Positions 37,491 to 46,043 are shown, numbered from the stretch's first letter. The stretch is DNA of 64,000 nt from Ferruginibacter sp. (GCA_025963635.1 JAOQAK010000064.1:1-64000), one strand, 5' to 3'. Made by a program: numbers and translations. The notes: generated from the sequence alone by a model not told the origin.

Positions 37491-39983
37491 ATGAGAGTAC
37501 TTTCAGCCCTTGTATTATCCCTGCTTTTCATGTACAGCTCTGCCCAAAAGAAAACTGCTATTGTTAGCGGACGCCTTGTGGATGAAAATGAAAATCCCCT
37601 CCCAGGTGTATCTGTAATGATCCTTGGTAAATCAAACGGAATTGTTACAAATGACAGTGGCTATTTCAAGATGACCGTTCCGGCTGATAAATCTTTTGCA
37701 TTAATTTTTACACATACCGGCTATGCAGAAACGCAGAAGAATTTTTACCTGAGTGAAAATGAAGAAGAAAAAATAACGCTGAAGCTTAACCGCCTTGGAA
37801 AAACTTTGGAAACCGTTGTAGTCAGTGATGAACGGGAACGAAAAGAAACAGGGCTCACTAAAATAAATCCTAAAAATGCATTGGTATTACCTGCAACGGT
37901 GGGCGGCATTGAAGGATTAATAAAAACCCTCGTAGGCAGCAACAATGAACTTACGGCCCAGTACAGTGTACGGGGAGGAAATTATGATGAAAACCTGATC
38001 TATGTAAACGACTTCGAGATATTCCGGCCATATCTTGTAAAGAGCGGCCAACAGGAAGGTTTGAGCTTTATCAATCCTGAAATGGCCAAAAACGTAAGCT
38101 TTTACAATGGAGGTTTCCAAGCGAAATATGGTGATAAAATGAGCAGTGTATTGGATATCCAATACAAAAAACCTAAGGCATTCGGCGGATCAGTTTATAT
38201 CAGCCTGCTCGAGCAGGGATTTCATATTGAAGGATCTTCAAAAAAAGAAAAACTAACTTACCTTTTTGGCGTACGCAACAGGAGTAACCGTAACCTGCTG
38301 GGCAGCCAGGAAACAAAAGGAGCTTATATTCCCTCGTCAAACGATGTCCAGGGATACATTACTTACCAGCTGAGCGAAAAATTACAGTTGGAATTACTCA
38401 CTAATTTTTCAGCTACAAAATTTACGCTCATCCCTGAATCTGCAAAAAAAACATCGTCTGTATTTTCACCTTTGTTTACAGCTAATCTTGGACTGGATAT
38501 TTTTTTTGAGGGACAGGAAAGAGATGCTTATAAAACCGGTATGATCGGAATTAGTGTCGTCCACCAACCTAATAAAAATGTACGGTTGAAATGGATGCTT
38601 AGCCGTTTTCAAAATAAAGAAAATGAAAACATCGACATATCAGGCGCTTACCTTTTTGGAGATCGCGATTTTGACAACAGCAGCAGTACATTCGGGCAGA
38701 TTGTTAATCCATTGGGAGCAGGCTACTATCAAAATTATGGCCGCAACGAGCTGAATATAAAAGTTTGGAATGCAAGTTTAAAAGGCAGCCTGGACAAAGG
38801 AAAACATTTCTTTCAGTTTGGAACTACTTTTGAACAAACGACTATAGATGACAAGTTGTACGAATGGGAATACCAGGATAGCGCAGGTTTTTCCTTGCCT
38901 GTAAATACAGGGCGTTTAAATAGCTTCTTACAATCCAAAGCCAATCTTTCCATCCAGAAATATAGCGGGTACATACAGGACAATATCAGCCTGCACAATG
39001 AAAACCGGGACATTACCCTCCAGGGAGGTATTCGTTATAACTACAATTCGCTGAACAAAGAATTTTTTGTGAGCCCCCGTTTGCAGGTAAGCATTAAACC
39101 TGCGTGGGAAAAGGATGTGGTCTTCAAACTCGCAACAGGTTCTTATAATCAACCTCCGTTTTACAGGGAGTTAAGACGATACGACGGAACATTGAACCCG
39201 GAGGTTAGCTCGCAAAAAAGTTACCAGTTGGTGGCAGGGATGGATTATAATTTCAAAAATGGATACCAGCCATTCCGCATTACAACCGAAGCTTATTATA
39301 AAATCATGCGGGATGTGATACCTTATGACATAGATAATTTACGAATCCGTTATTTTGGAAATAACTCAGCCAAAGCGTATGCAATGGGAATTGAAACCAG
39401 GCTGTATACGGAACTGGTAAAGGACGCCGAAAGCTGGCTCAGCATTGGTCTTATGAACACGAAAGAAAATATTGAAGGCGATTATTTTTATCAATATAAA
39501 AACGCAGCCGGTGAAATCATCAATGCAAAAACCCCGGACCAGGTGCCGGCAGATAGTATCCGCAATGATGTAGGATGGGTGAGAAGGCCTACAGACCGGC
39601 TAATTACAATTGGATTGTTTTTGCAGGATTACCTCGCGAATAATAAAAATTTCAAAGTGCATTTAAACATGTTGTATGGAAGTAACATGCCGTTCAATAT
39701 TCCTAATAGCGTTAAATACCGGAATGCCCTTATTATTGATCCATACATCAGGGTTGATATTGGGTTCAGCGCTTTATTGTTGAGCGAAAAAAATATGCGG
39801 AGAAGCCACAATCCGTTCAAAAGCTTTGACAATATCTGGGCAAGTTTTGAGATATTTAACCTGGTAGACAGGGCCAACACAATATCTTACCAATTGGTGA
39901 AAGATTTTTCAAATACAGTCTACAGCATTCCAAACAGGCTTACACCGCGATTGGTAAACTTCAAGATCGTAGCAAGATTTTAA
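37491..39983 (+). CDS. TonB-dependent outer-membrane receptor with carboxypeptidase-like N-terminal domain
   Basis: 830 residues. A signal peptide (1-19, MYSSAQ) leads to a carboxypeptidase-regulatory-like domain (about 22-100; VSGRLVDENENPLPGVSVMI, GYFKMTVPADKSF). The plug follows (about 115-240; AQYSVRGGNYDENLIYVNDF, SFYNGGFQAKYGDKMSSVLDI), then a 22-stranded-type barrel ending in a terminal Phe (LVNFKIVARF), as usual for outer-membrane proteins. It lacks the SusC hallmark and has no SusD neighbour, so it belongs to the general TonB-dependent receptors rather than a glycan-uptake pair. The ligand (iron chelate, cobalamin or other) cannot be told. A perfect hairpin terminator lies 55 bases after the stop. 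Confidence 0.93.
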   Translation: MRVLSALVLSLLFMYSSAQKKTAIVSGRLVDENENPLPGVSVMILGKSNGIVTNDSGYFKMTVPADKSFALIFTHTGYAETQKNFYLSENEEEKITLKLNRLGKTLETVVVSDERERKETGLTKINPKNALVLPATVGGIEGLIKTLVGSNNELTAQYSVRGGNYDENLIYVNDFEIFRPYLVKSGQQEGLSFINPEMAKNVSFYNGGFQAKYGDKMSSVLDIQYKKPKAFGGSVYISLLEQGFHIEGSSKKEKLTYLFGVRNRSNRNLLGSQETKGAYIPSSNDVQGYITYQLSEKLQLELLTNFSATKFTLIPESAKKTSSVFSPLFTANLGLDIFFEGQERDAYKTGMIGISVVHQPNKNVRLKWMLSRFQNKENENIDISGAYLFGDRDFDNSSSTFGQIVNPLGAGYYQNYGRNELNIKVWNASLKGSLDKGKHFFQFGTTFEQTTIDDKLYEWEYQDSAGFSLPVNTGRLNSFLQSKANLSIQKYSGYIQDNISLHNENRDITLQGGIRYNYNSLNKEFFVSPRLQVSIKPAWEKDVVFKLATGSYNQPPFYRELRRYDGTLNPEVSSQKSYQLVAGMDYNFKNGYQPFRITTEAYYKIMRDVIPYDIDNLRIRYFGNNSAKAYAMGIETRLYTELVKDAESWLSIGLMNTKENIEGDYFYQYKNAAGEIINAKTPDQVPADSIRNDVGWVRRPTDRLITIGLFLQDYLANNKNFKVHLNMLYGSNMPFNIPNSVKYRNALIIDPYIRVDIGFSALLLSEKNMRRSHNPFKSFDNIWASFEIFNLVDRANTISYQLVKDFSNTVYSIPNRLTPRLVNFKIVARF

Positions 39984-40037
39984 TAGACGGGTTCGATGGT
40001 ATCAATACATCTTTATTATCCCTGTGAGAAGACAAAA

Positions 40038-40068
40038 AAATTGGACAAGCACAAAGCTTGTCCAATTT
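40038..40068. terminator. Bidirectional hairpin terminator
   Basis: A perfect 13-bp stem AAATTGGACAAGC / GCTTGTCCAATTT around ACAAA, flanked by A-rich and T-rich sides. It serves the TonB-dependent receptor gene on the plus strand and the M42 peptidase gene on the minus strand, whose stops face each other here. Confidence 0.9.
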
Positions 40069-40096
40069 TAAATTTATTACTTCCCTTAAACTTACC

Positions 40097-41200
40097 TTAA
40101 AAATAACTCAAATTGGTTTTAGGCGTCAGGGTGAGCAAAGTTTCATACATCAGCCTGATGGTATTCTCCACATCACTTTTATGCAACATCTCAACGGTAG
40201 TATGCATATAACGCAGGGGGATAGAAACCAGTACAGAAGGGCAACCATCGTTGGCGTAAGCAAAAGAGTCTGTATCCGTGCCTGTGCTGCGGCTAACGGT
40301 ATGCAACTGAACAGGAATTTTATTTTTTGCAGCTACTGCCTGCACTACATCTAACAACATATTGTGCACCGCCGGGCCAAAAGTGAGTGAAGGTCCTTTA
40401 CCACAGGCTGTTTCGCCCTGTACCTGCTTATTGATCATCGGCGTGGTGGTATCATGTGTAACATCGGTAATAATCGCAACATTGGGTTTGATCCTGCGGG
40501 CGATCATCTCAGCGCCACGCAAACCGATTTCTTCCTGTACTGCATTTACTACATATAACGCAAAAGGTAATTTCTTTTTGTTTTGTTGTAATAACCTTGC
40601 CACTTCGGCAATCATAAATCCACCAATACGGTTGTCCAGTGCACGTCCGATAATATGATCATAGGCCAATTCTTCGTAGCCCTCTTCGTAAGTGGCTACG
40701 GCTCCGATATGCACACCCAATGCTTCCACTTCCTTTTTACTCCTTGCACCACAATCGAGAAAAAGGTTTTCTACTTTCGGCTGGGTTTCCTTGTCGGCAT
40801 TCCCCATCCTTGTATGAATGGCCGGCCAGCCGAATACCGCTTTTACCGGACCTTTTTTACCATGGATCAATACCCGCATAGAGGGCGCTATCTGGTGATC
40901 TACACCGCCATTTCTTTTCAGGTAGATCAAACCATCCGAGTTGATATAATTCACAAACCAGCTAATTTCATCCGCATGTGCCTCAATTACTACTTTAAAA
41001 GGGGCAGTGGGATTAATAACTCCCACAGCGGTACCATAAGGATCTGTAAAAAAGGAATCAGTATAAGGCTTCACATACTCGAGCCACATCTTCTGGCCAC
41101 TGCTTTCAAAACCGGTGGGCGAGGGATTATTGATATAATTTTTTAAAAAGGCATACGATTCGTCGGTAAGTATACTCTTCGGTGTTTTTGCTTTTGCCAT
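40097..41200 (-). CDS. M42-family metallo-aminopeptidase (FrvX-like)
   Basis: 367 residues, full length. The co-catalytic two-metal site is complete: His75/Asp77 in EAHADEIS, Asp189 in GRALDNRIGG, Glu223-Glu224 in VQEEIGLRGA, Asp246 in IITDVTHD and His333 in RYMHTTVE. M42 enzymes are cytoplasmic, form tetrahedral dodecamers, and trim N-terminal residues from peptides left by the proteasome or other proteases; some act as endoglucanase-annotated homologues with the same peptidase role. The start at ATG 41200 gives a slightly basic leader. It has a shared terminator at its 3' end and a tandem-repeat intergenic region upstream. Confidence 0.93.
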   Translation of the reverse strand: MAKAKTPKSILTDESYAFLKNYINNPSPTGFESSGQKMWLEYVKPYTDSFFTDPYGTAVGVINPTAPFKVVIEAHADEISWFVNYINSDGLIYLKRNGGVDHQIAPSMRVLIHGKKGPVKAVFGWPAIHTRMGNADKETQPKVENLFLDCGARSKKEVEALGVHIGAVATYEEGYEELAYDHIIGRALDNRIGGFMIAEVARLLQQNKKKLPFALYVVNAVQEEIGLRGAEMIARRIKPNVAIITDVTHDTTTPMINKQVQGETACGKGPSLTFGPAVHNMLLDVVQAVAAKNKIPVQLHTVSRSTGTDTDSFAYANDGCPSVLVSIPLRYMHTTVEMLHKSDVENTIRLMYETLLTLTPKTNLSYF

Positions 41201-41237
41201 TTAATTTTATTTTTTGCAAAATTAGCCAATTAATATC

Positions 41238-41293
41238 GGAAGATTGATGCTGGAAGGTTGATGCTGGAAGGTTGATGGTGGAAGGTTGGTGCC
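41238..41293. repeat. Four tandem 14-bp units (GGAAGGTTGATGCT)
   Basis: Units start at 41238, 41252, 41266 and 41280: GGAAGATTGATGCT, GGAAGGTTGATGCT, GGAAGGTTGATGGT, GGAAGGTTGGTGCC. It is followed (41313-41383) by irregular GCCYTTTGCC-like repeats. Intergenic and non-coding; it shares the core GGAAGGTT with the repeat at 33.7 kb. Confidence 0.8.
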
Positions 41294-41384
41294 TGCTAGT
41301 TCCAGTCCTAAGCCCTTTGCCCTTTCCAATTGCCTTCACCTATAGCCATCTGCCTTCTGCCCTTTGCCTTTTGCCTTTCGCCGA

Positions 41385-42221
41385 CTAATTAAGGCTTGCC
41401 AGCCCCGTCAACAGCGCTGAAAAAAACATCAGCCCATCTACAACGAAATAGTAAAAAATGTAACCCCTTTTTTGCATGGAGCGGTAATATACATATAGCG
41501 CAACGAATCCCGATACAACAAGTGCCGTTACCTGGTTGTTGGTAATATTATATGATCTCATTGCAAAACTTACCGACGCATATGCGATGAAAATAACCAG
41601 CATAAAAAAATGAAGCAACATTGGGCGGATATCCGTGGCGAGGCTTTGTAATCCACGGATCTTATCGATTGCGGCATCGCGTTTATCGAAAATGATACAC
41701 AACATCAGCATGAATAAAAACCGGTTGATAAAAATGAGCAATGCCGCATGTCCCATTTCCCTGATTGAAATTTGCAGAGGGATAAGAATGGTTACAATTG
41801 TCCACGCCAACGCCAGGACAACTGTTTTTAAAAACCCTGCTTTTCTGAGAAAATGCAATTGTTTAAAAGGCATCAGCGGCAGTGCATACATCCCCAACAA
41901 AATAAAAGTGATAACAACATTGTACATCACCAGGTGAAGTCTGGAGAAACAAAAGACCATTCCTGTTATGGCTGCCAGGATCACCAGGAGTGCGCTCCTG
42001 CTTTTTTCAAGGAAAGGTATCAGCGAGATATTATTGCCAAAGGAAAACCTGCTAACCGTCCAGTAAATGTTATAGCCGCATAAAGTGGCAAAAAAAATAA
42101 ATGCCAGCAAATATCCATTTACAGGGAGAGATAATAATTGCAATGTTTGGAGGCTGAGCGCCGAAGCACAAAAAGCAATAAAAATGGAATGAGACAGTAT
42201 AAAATGAAACAGACGCTTCAT
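41385..42221 (-). CDS. Polytopic membrane protein, UbiA-like (putative)
   Basis: 278 residues with seven to nine hydrophobic helices. The segment IFDKRDAAIDKIRGLQSLATD (Asp179, Asp182, Asp186) resembles the second aspartate-rich motif of UbiA-type prenyltransferases. The first motif (N-x3-D-x3-D) is not there; the equivalent stretch is GYNIYWTVSR. It is therefore either a degenerate UbiA relative or a different membrane protein with a chance likeness. Its ATG directly follows the stop codon of the upstream lipoprotein gene, so the two are translated as a coupled pair. Confidence 0.72.
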   Translation of the reverse strand: MKRLFHFILSHSIFIAFCASALSLQTLQLLSLPVNGYLLAFIFFATLCGYNIYWTVSRFSFGNNISLIPFLEKSRSALLVILAAITGMVFCFSRLHLVMYNVVITFILLGMYALPLMPFKQLHFLRKAGFLKTVVLALAWTIVTILIPLQISIREMGHAALLIFINRFLFMLMLCIIFDKRDAAIDKIRGLQSLATDIRPMLLHFFMLVIFIAYASVSFAMRSYNITNNQVTALVVSGFVALYVYYRSMQKRGYIFYYFVVDGLMFFSALLTGLASLN

Positions 42222-42680
42222 TTATGGAAATACATAATACAGGGGTTCTGTAGTGATCACATTGCTCTTATTTTTCGCGAAGTCCTGCACATAAATCTCG
42301 AAAATTAATGTGTCAACCTTTGGACGGGGTTTGGCAGACCCACGCAATATATCGAATGTGTTGATGCGTATATCGGCCTGGAAATTTTTTGAGGCCACCG
42401 ATTGGAGATCCGGTAAATAAAAAGAATCAAGGCGATTAATCAGGAGATTCTTGATAAAAATTTTGGAAGTATCCTTGCCGGTTTTGAAGCCCAGGTCACC
42501 CTCAAGATCTGTAACATTCAGGGTTATCAAGGGAATACCTGAACTGCCAATTATTACACCACTGCTTACCGTATTGGGACTAATCGATTTAAATTTCAGT
42601 TGTGGCGCAGAGGTATACTTATCCTTACCACAACTAACGGCAATTAAACTAATGATTAATATTATAATTGTGTTACGCAT
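42222..42680 (-). CDS. Hypothetical lipoprotein, 152 residues
   Basis: The signal MRNTIIILIISLIAVSC ends in a lipobox with Cys17. The mature protein is beta-rich, with TLNVTDLEGDLGFKTGKDTS looking like the calcium-binding-style loop of Ig or cadherin-like domains (the pattern DxEGDLG is common in small Bacteroidota lipoproteins). It is the first gene of a two-gene unit with the UbiA-like protein, whose start codon abuts this gene's TAA. Function unknown. Confidence 0.75.
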   Translation of the reverse strand: MRNTIIILIISLIAVSCGKDKYTSAPQLKFKSISPNTVSSGVIIGSSGIPLITLNVTDLEGDLGFKTGKDTSKIFIKNLLINRLDSFYLPDLQSVASKNFQADIRINTFDILRGSAKPRPKVDTLIFEIYVQDFAKNKSNVITTEPLYYVFP

Positions 42681-42697
42681 CTTTGTATATTATTTTT

Positions 42698-42705
42698 CAA
42701 ATTTA
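42698..42705 (-). promoter_or_regulatory. -7 box for the lipoprotein/membrane-protein pair
   Basis: On the minus strand this reads TAAATTTG, a match to TAnnTTTG, 18 bases before the ATG at 42680. No good -33 element is seen, and it lies only 11 bases from the divergent LuxE-like start. Confidence 0.3.
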
Positions 42706-42715
42706 CTGATAGAAA

Positions 42716-43726
42716 TTGAATACATCTGTTAAAAAAAGCACGTTACGGGATAAAATATTTACCGCCAATGACGAAAATTTCAATTCGTTGGCCGTTGAAG
42801 TTTTTCAATTTCAATATGAATGTAACGAGGTTTACCGGCAATATTGTGATACTTTAAAAATTGATGCCCAAAAAATCACCAGTATCACGCAAATTCCTTT
42901 TTTACCGATCCGTTTTTTTAAATCTCACCGCATAGTTACTACCGAATTTGAGCCGGCCCGCATATTTGAAAGTAGCGGCACTTCTCAAACGATCAATAGC
43001 AGGCATTACGTTAAAGATATCAGCCTTTATGAAGAAAGCTTCACAAATGCTTTCCGGCTATTTTACGGTGATCCGGCTGATTGGTGCATACTTGCATTAC
43101 TTCCCTCTTACCTGGAAAGAAGTAGTTCCTCGCTGGTGATGATGGCGGAAAAACTGGTGCAGCAAAGCGGGCATCCGCAAGGAGGCTTTTACCTGAATGA
43201 ATTGAAAAAATTACAAGCCACTTTACTGGACCTGGAAAAAAAGCAACAAAAAACACTGCTCCTGGGAGTAACCTTCGCCCTGCTGGATTTTGCAGAGCAA
43301 TTTCCGACGCAGTTGCATTATACCACAATCATGGAAACGGGGGGCATGAAAGGACGCAGGGAAGAATTGGTGCGGGAGCAGGTACACGAAATTTTATGTA
43401 CCAGCTTTCAGCTGAAACAGGTTCATTCAGAATACAGTATGACCGAACTACTTAGCCAGGCATACTCTGCGGGGAATGGCTTGTTCAATTGCCCGCCATG
43501 GATGAAAATTTTGCTGCGGCAAGAAGATGATCCGCTTACGATTCATATAACCGGTTCAGAAAGGGCGATCACCGGTGCGGTTAACATTGTCGATCTTGCC
43601 AATCTGTATTCATGCTCATTTATTGCTGCTGAGGATGCTGGTACATTGTATCCTAACGGCAGCTTTGAAATTTTGGGAAGATTAGATAATACGGATATAA
43701 GAGGATGCAGTCTGCTGACGCTATAA
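42716..43726 (+). CDS. LuxE-like acyl-protein synthetase
   Basis: 336 residues starting at TTG 42716, since no in-frame ATG precedes the conserved N-terminal block (VFQFQYECNEVYRQYC, PFLPIRFFKSHRI). Family motifs include RIFESSGTSQTINSRHYV, an adenylate-forming phosphate loop, with LPSYLERSSSSLVMMAE and later VHSEYSMTELLSQAY. LuxE-type enzymes activate a fatty or other acid as acyl-AMP and pass it to a cysteine of a partner. In Bacteroidota such proteins often occur without luxC or luxD, as here, so the role is not luminescence and may be acyl transfer in surface or lipid synthesis. It is divergent from the lipoprotein pair, with 35 bases between starts. Confidence 0.85.
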   Translation: MNTSVKKSTLRDKIFTANDENFNSLAVEVFQFQYECNEVYRQYCDTLKIDAQKITSITQIPFLPIRFFKSHRIVTTEFEPARIFESSGTSQTINSRHYVKDISLYEESFTNAFRLFYGDPADWCILALLPSYLERSSSSLVMMAEKLVQQSGHPQGGFYLNELKKLQATLLDLEKKQQKTLLLGVTFALLDFAEQFPTQLHYTTIMETGGMKGRREELVREQVHEILCTSFQLKQVHSEYSMTELLSQAYSAGNGLFNCPPWMKILLRQEDDPLTIHITGSERAITGAVNIVDLANLYSCSFIAAEDAGTLYPNGSFEILGRLDNTDIRGCSLLTL

Positions 43727-43794
43727 AATGCGGGCAATTTGAATTGAAAAATTTTGCACTGATCCGAATTGAAAAATTTCAAAGCATCACTAAA

Positions 43795-43824
43795 AAATAA
43801 ACGGTTCCGGAATAACCGGAACCG
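43795..43824 (-). terminator. Terminator of the fasciclin gene
   Basis: Perfect 9-bp stem CGGTTCCGG / CCGGAACCG with a 5-base loop (43802-43824). Read on the minus strand it is followed by a T-rich run (TTTATTTTTT), and it lies 31 bases beyond the fasciclin stop. Confidence 0.85.
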
Positions 43825-43854
43825 CAGAACCACCTAACATGCACCTAAAAGAAA

Positions 43855-44427
43855 CTATTTTGGAAGTAATACGTGATCAATCACATGTATTACGCCGTTA
43901 CTTTGATTTACATCTTTTACCGTTACATAAGCAACTCCTCCCTTTTCATCTGTAACCGTAATGTTTTTGCCTTTCATTCCCAGTGTTAAATTTTCCCCTG
44001 CAACTGTTTTAACCATTGCCTCGCCATGACCAGCTTTAATTAAATTCATCATGTCCATTGCACTTAACCTGCCCGCAACAACATGATACGTTAAGATGGA
44101 CGTTAAGGTTGCCTTGTTCTCGTCTTTTAATAAATTATTGACTGCGCCTGCAGGTAACAAATCAAAGGCAGCATTGGTAGGTGCAAATACGGTAAAAGGT
44201 CCTGCACCCTGCAAGGTTGACACCAGGCCTGCTGCTTTAACTGCAGCCACCAGGGTAGTATGATCTTTACTGTTCACCGCGTTGGATACAATGTCTTTTA
44301 AAGGATACATTGGAGCTCCGCCAACTTCAACTGTTTTTTCTTTAGATATTTTGTTCGCCTGTGCAAAAGTTGCCTTGGTAATGACTACCGTTAATGCCAC
44401 CATTGCAATGAATTTAAATTTTTCCAT
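43855..44427 (-). CDS. Secreted fasciclin (FAS1) domain protein
   Basis: 190 residues. The signal peptide (1-22) ends ATFAQ. One FAS1 domain spans about 45-190, with the two signature boxes GPFTVFAPTNAAFDLLPAG (H1) and LTYHVVAGRL, and a C-terminal NGVIHVIDHVLLP (H2). Such proteins sit in the periplasm or at the cell surface and mediate adhesion. It lies downstream of an ECF sigma/anti-sigma pair on the same strand, though a strong hairpin separates them, so it may have its own promoter. It resembles the bacterial pairing in which a SigK/RskA-type system controls fasciclin-like antigens. Confidence 0.93.
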   Translation of the reverse strand: MEKFKFIAMVALTVVITKATFAQANKISKEKTVEVGGAPMYPLKDIVSNAVNSKDHTTLVAAVKAAGLVSTLQGAGPFTVFAPTNAAFDLLPAGAVNNLLKDENKATLTSILTYHVVAGRLSAMDMMNLIKAGHGEAMVKTVAGENLTLGMKGKNITVTDEKGGVAYVTVKDVNQSNGVIHVIDHVLLPK

Positions 44428-44566
44428 TTGTAAGATTTAAGGTTTGTTGATTTTGTTTCATTGACCTACGATGGTTCATTGCCAATGGTTTTAAATCAAG
44501 CAAATAAATTCAATAAAAAAGTGATTGCATTCAACTTATTGGTTGAACAGGGAGGCAAAAAACAAT

Positions 44567-44597
44567 AATGCCGGAAAATTTTCCGGCATTATAAAAA
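44567..44597 (-). terminator. Terminator of the sigma/anti-sigma operon
   Basis: A perfect palindrome, AATGCCGGAAAATTTTCCGGCATT at 44567-44590 (stem of up to 12 bp), with a T-run on the minus strand just beyond it. It lies 25 bases past the anti-sigma stop. Confidence 0.85.
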
Positions 44598-44614
44598 GAG
44601 TTCGAATCACCTGC

Positions 44615-45415
44615 CTATATTTCTCCCTTTACAAACATTGGCCCCTGTGGTGTTGGATTACCCTTTTCCTTTTCCAGCGTTACCGCAAAGGCTTCTACCT
44701 TGCCGAAAGTTTTCATTTTTTGTATCCTGTATTTATCGCCTTTTGTGGAAGTAACGATCATCCCACCATCTATCGGTTTGCCATCTACAATTGCCCACAA
44801 CTGGTATTGTTTTCCTTGCGGGGCGTCGGGCAAATTACTTGCATCGATAAAGACCTCCCCCGTATTTTGCATCCAGAAAACCTTAGCAGCTGCATCGGGC
44901 GAAGCTTCTAATCCCTTCAAAGCAACGGGCACACTGTATTTGTTTTGCACAACACTCATTCCCTCTTCCATTATTTTATTTTGCTCTTCAATAGTTCCCA
45001 GCGTTTGCCTGGCGATCAGCAGGTCGCCATTTGCCCGGCTATACCTGCTGTAGGTAAAGATATTGAGCGCAATACTACCAAGCAGTAACAGCAGGCATGC
45101 AGCTGCTGCCATTTTCCAGAAAGTAGTCCGGTCGATAATTTTCGCACCAGCATTTGTAATGGGCGTGATGATGGCTGTTCTGCCGTTTTCGGTGGCATTG
45201 ATATGAGCAAATATTTTTTCTTTTATGCCTGCAGCCGGAGCAATAGAATATACCCTGGCGTATGCTTCAAGCCCGGTGCTAATTTCTTTTACCTCGCTGG
45301 CTACTTCGGGGTATTGCGCAATCCACTGCTCTACATCTTTCCTTTCCTGTTCAGAAGTAGTACCGGTAGCATATAGCTCCAGCAAACCAGATGATATAAT
45401 TTCCTTTATATTCAA
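44615..45415 (-). CDS. RskA-type anti-sigma factor
   Basis: 266 residues. The cytoplasmic N-terminal part (1-75; LELYATGTTSEQERKDVEQWI) is the helical zinc-less anti-sigma domain. A membrane helix (about 100-125, KMAAAACLLLLLGSIALNIF) and a periplasmic RskA domain (DAPQGKQYQLWAIVDGKPIDGG, VEAFAVTLEKEKGNPTPQGP) follow. It should hold the sigma factor encoded one base upstream inactive until an envelope signal releases it. The tight spacing shows co-translation with the sigma gene. In mycobacteria the equivalent pair governs secreted fasciclin-like antigens; the same logic here is inferred from the neighbour. Confidence 0.9.
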   Translation of the reverse strand: MNIKEIISSGLLELYATGTTSEQERKDVEQWIAQYPEVASEVKEISTGLEAYARVYSIAPAAGIKEKIFAHINATENGRTAIITPITNAGAKIIDRTTFWKMAAAACLLLLLGSIALNIFTYSRYSRANGDLLIARQTLGTIEEQNKIMEEGMSVVQNKYSVPVALKGLEASPDAAAKVFWMQNTGEVFIDASNLPDAPQGKQYQLWAIVDGKPIDGGMIVTSTKGDKYRIQKMKTFGKVEAFAVTLEKEKGNPTPQGPMFVKGEI

Positions 45416-45416
45416 T

Positions 45417-45968
45417 TTATTTAAATTGCAGTATTTTTCTCAATTCCATGATAGCCGCCCGCATCCTGGTTTTAACCGTGCCTAACGGAATACCTGTTTC
45501 TTTAGCTATCTCATCCTGGGTGTATCCACTAAAATATGCCAGGTCGATTATTACCCGTTGCTCGGGCTTTAAATTTTCCAGCTGTTTCCTAAGGCCCATG
45601 GTATCAAACTTCTCCGGGCCGGAATTCGTATCCTGCAAATCATTTACGGAATTTTCATCCCCCGAGATCTTGTTTTGCTTTTTATAACCCTTACTCCTTA
45701 ACGTATCAATGGTAAGATTTCTTGTAAGATTCATCATCCATGTAAACAAACGACCCTTTGATGGGTCGTAACTGGAAAAATTATTCCATATTTTAATAAA
45801 TACTTCCTGCAGGATGTCTTCAGCTATTGACTTATCTCCTACCAGGCGAAAAATTACGCCATTCAATGCAGGTGCATAATTATCGTATAGGTAAGAAAAT
45901 GCCTGTTGATCGCGTCTTTGAAGCAACAACACCAATTCATCTTCATTGTATTTTTGTATAACTTCCAA
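45417..45968 (-). CDS. ECF RNA polymerase sigma factor (SigK-like)
   Basis: 183 residues from TTG 45968. Region 2 shows AFSYLYDNYAPALNGVIFRLVG, DILQEVFIKIWNNF and TWMMNLTRNLTIDTLR. Region 4 shows LKPEQRVIIDLAYFSGYTQDEIAKETGIPLGTVKTRMRAAI cut into its two helices. It recruits RNA polymerase to promoters for envelope-related genes and is controlled by the anti-sigma factor directly downstream. No ATG occurs in frame before region 2, so the TTG start is the best choice. The fasciclin gene is a plausible target. Confidence 0.93.
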   Translation of the reverse strand: MEVIQKYNEDELVLLLQRRDQQAFSYLYDNYAPALNGVIFRLVGDKSIAEDILQEVFIKIWNNFSSYDPSKGRLFTWMMNLTRNLTIDTLRSKGYKKQNKISGDENSVNDLQDTNSGPEKFDTMGLRKQLENLKPEQRVIIDLAYFSGYTQDEIAKETGIPLGTVKTRMRAAIMELRKILQFK

Positions 45969-46043
45969 AGTATATCCTGAATTAAGTTCTCAAAATAAAT
46001 GTTTTTTAATTTATCTTTTCACATTAACATCATAATTATTAAA

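Noticed and set aside
41238-41385. Regularly spaced short repeats as a possible CRISPR array
   Set aside because: Units are directly tandem with no spacers, and no cas genes are nearby.
43741-43795. Direct repeat GAATTGAAAAATTT as a mobile-element target duplication
   Set aside because: The two copies are only about 30 bases apart with nothing resembling an element between them.
44595-44625. TTCGAATC string resembling a tRNA T-loop
   Set aside because: It overlaps the end of the anti-sigma gene and its terminator; no cloverleaf can be formed with flanking sequence.
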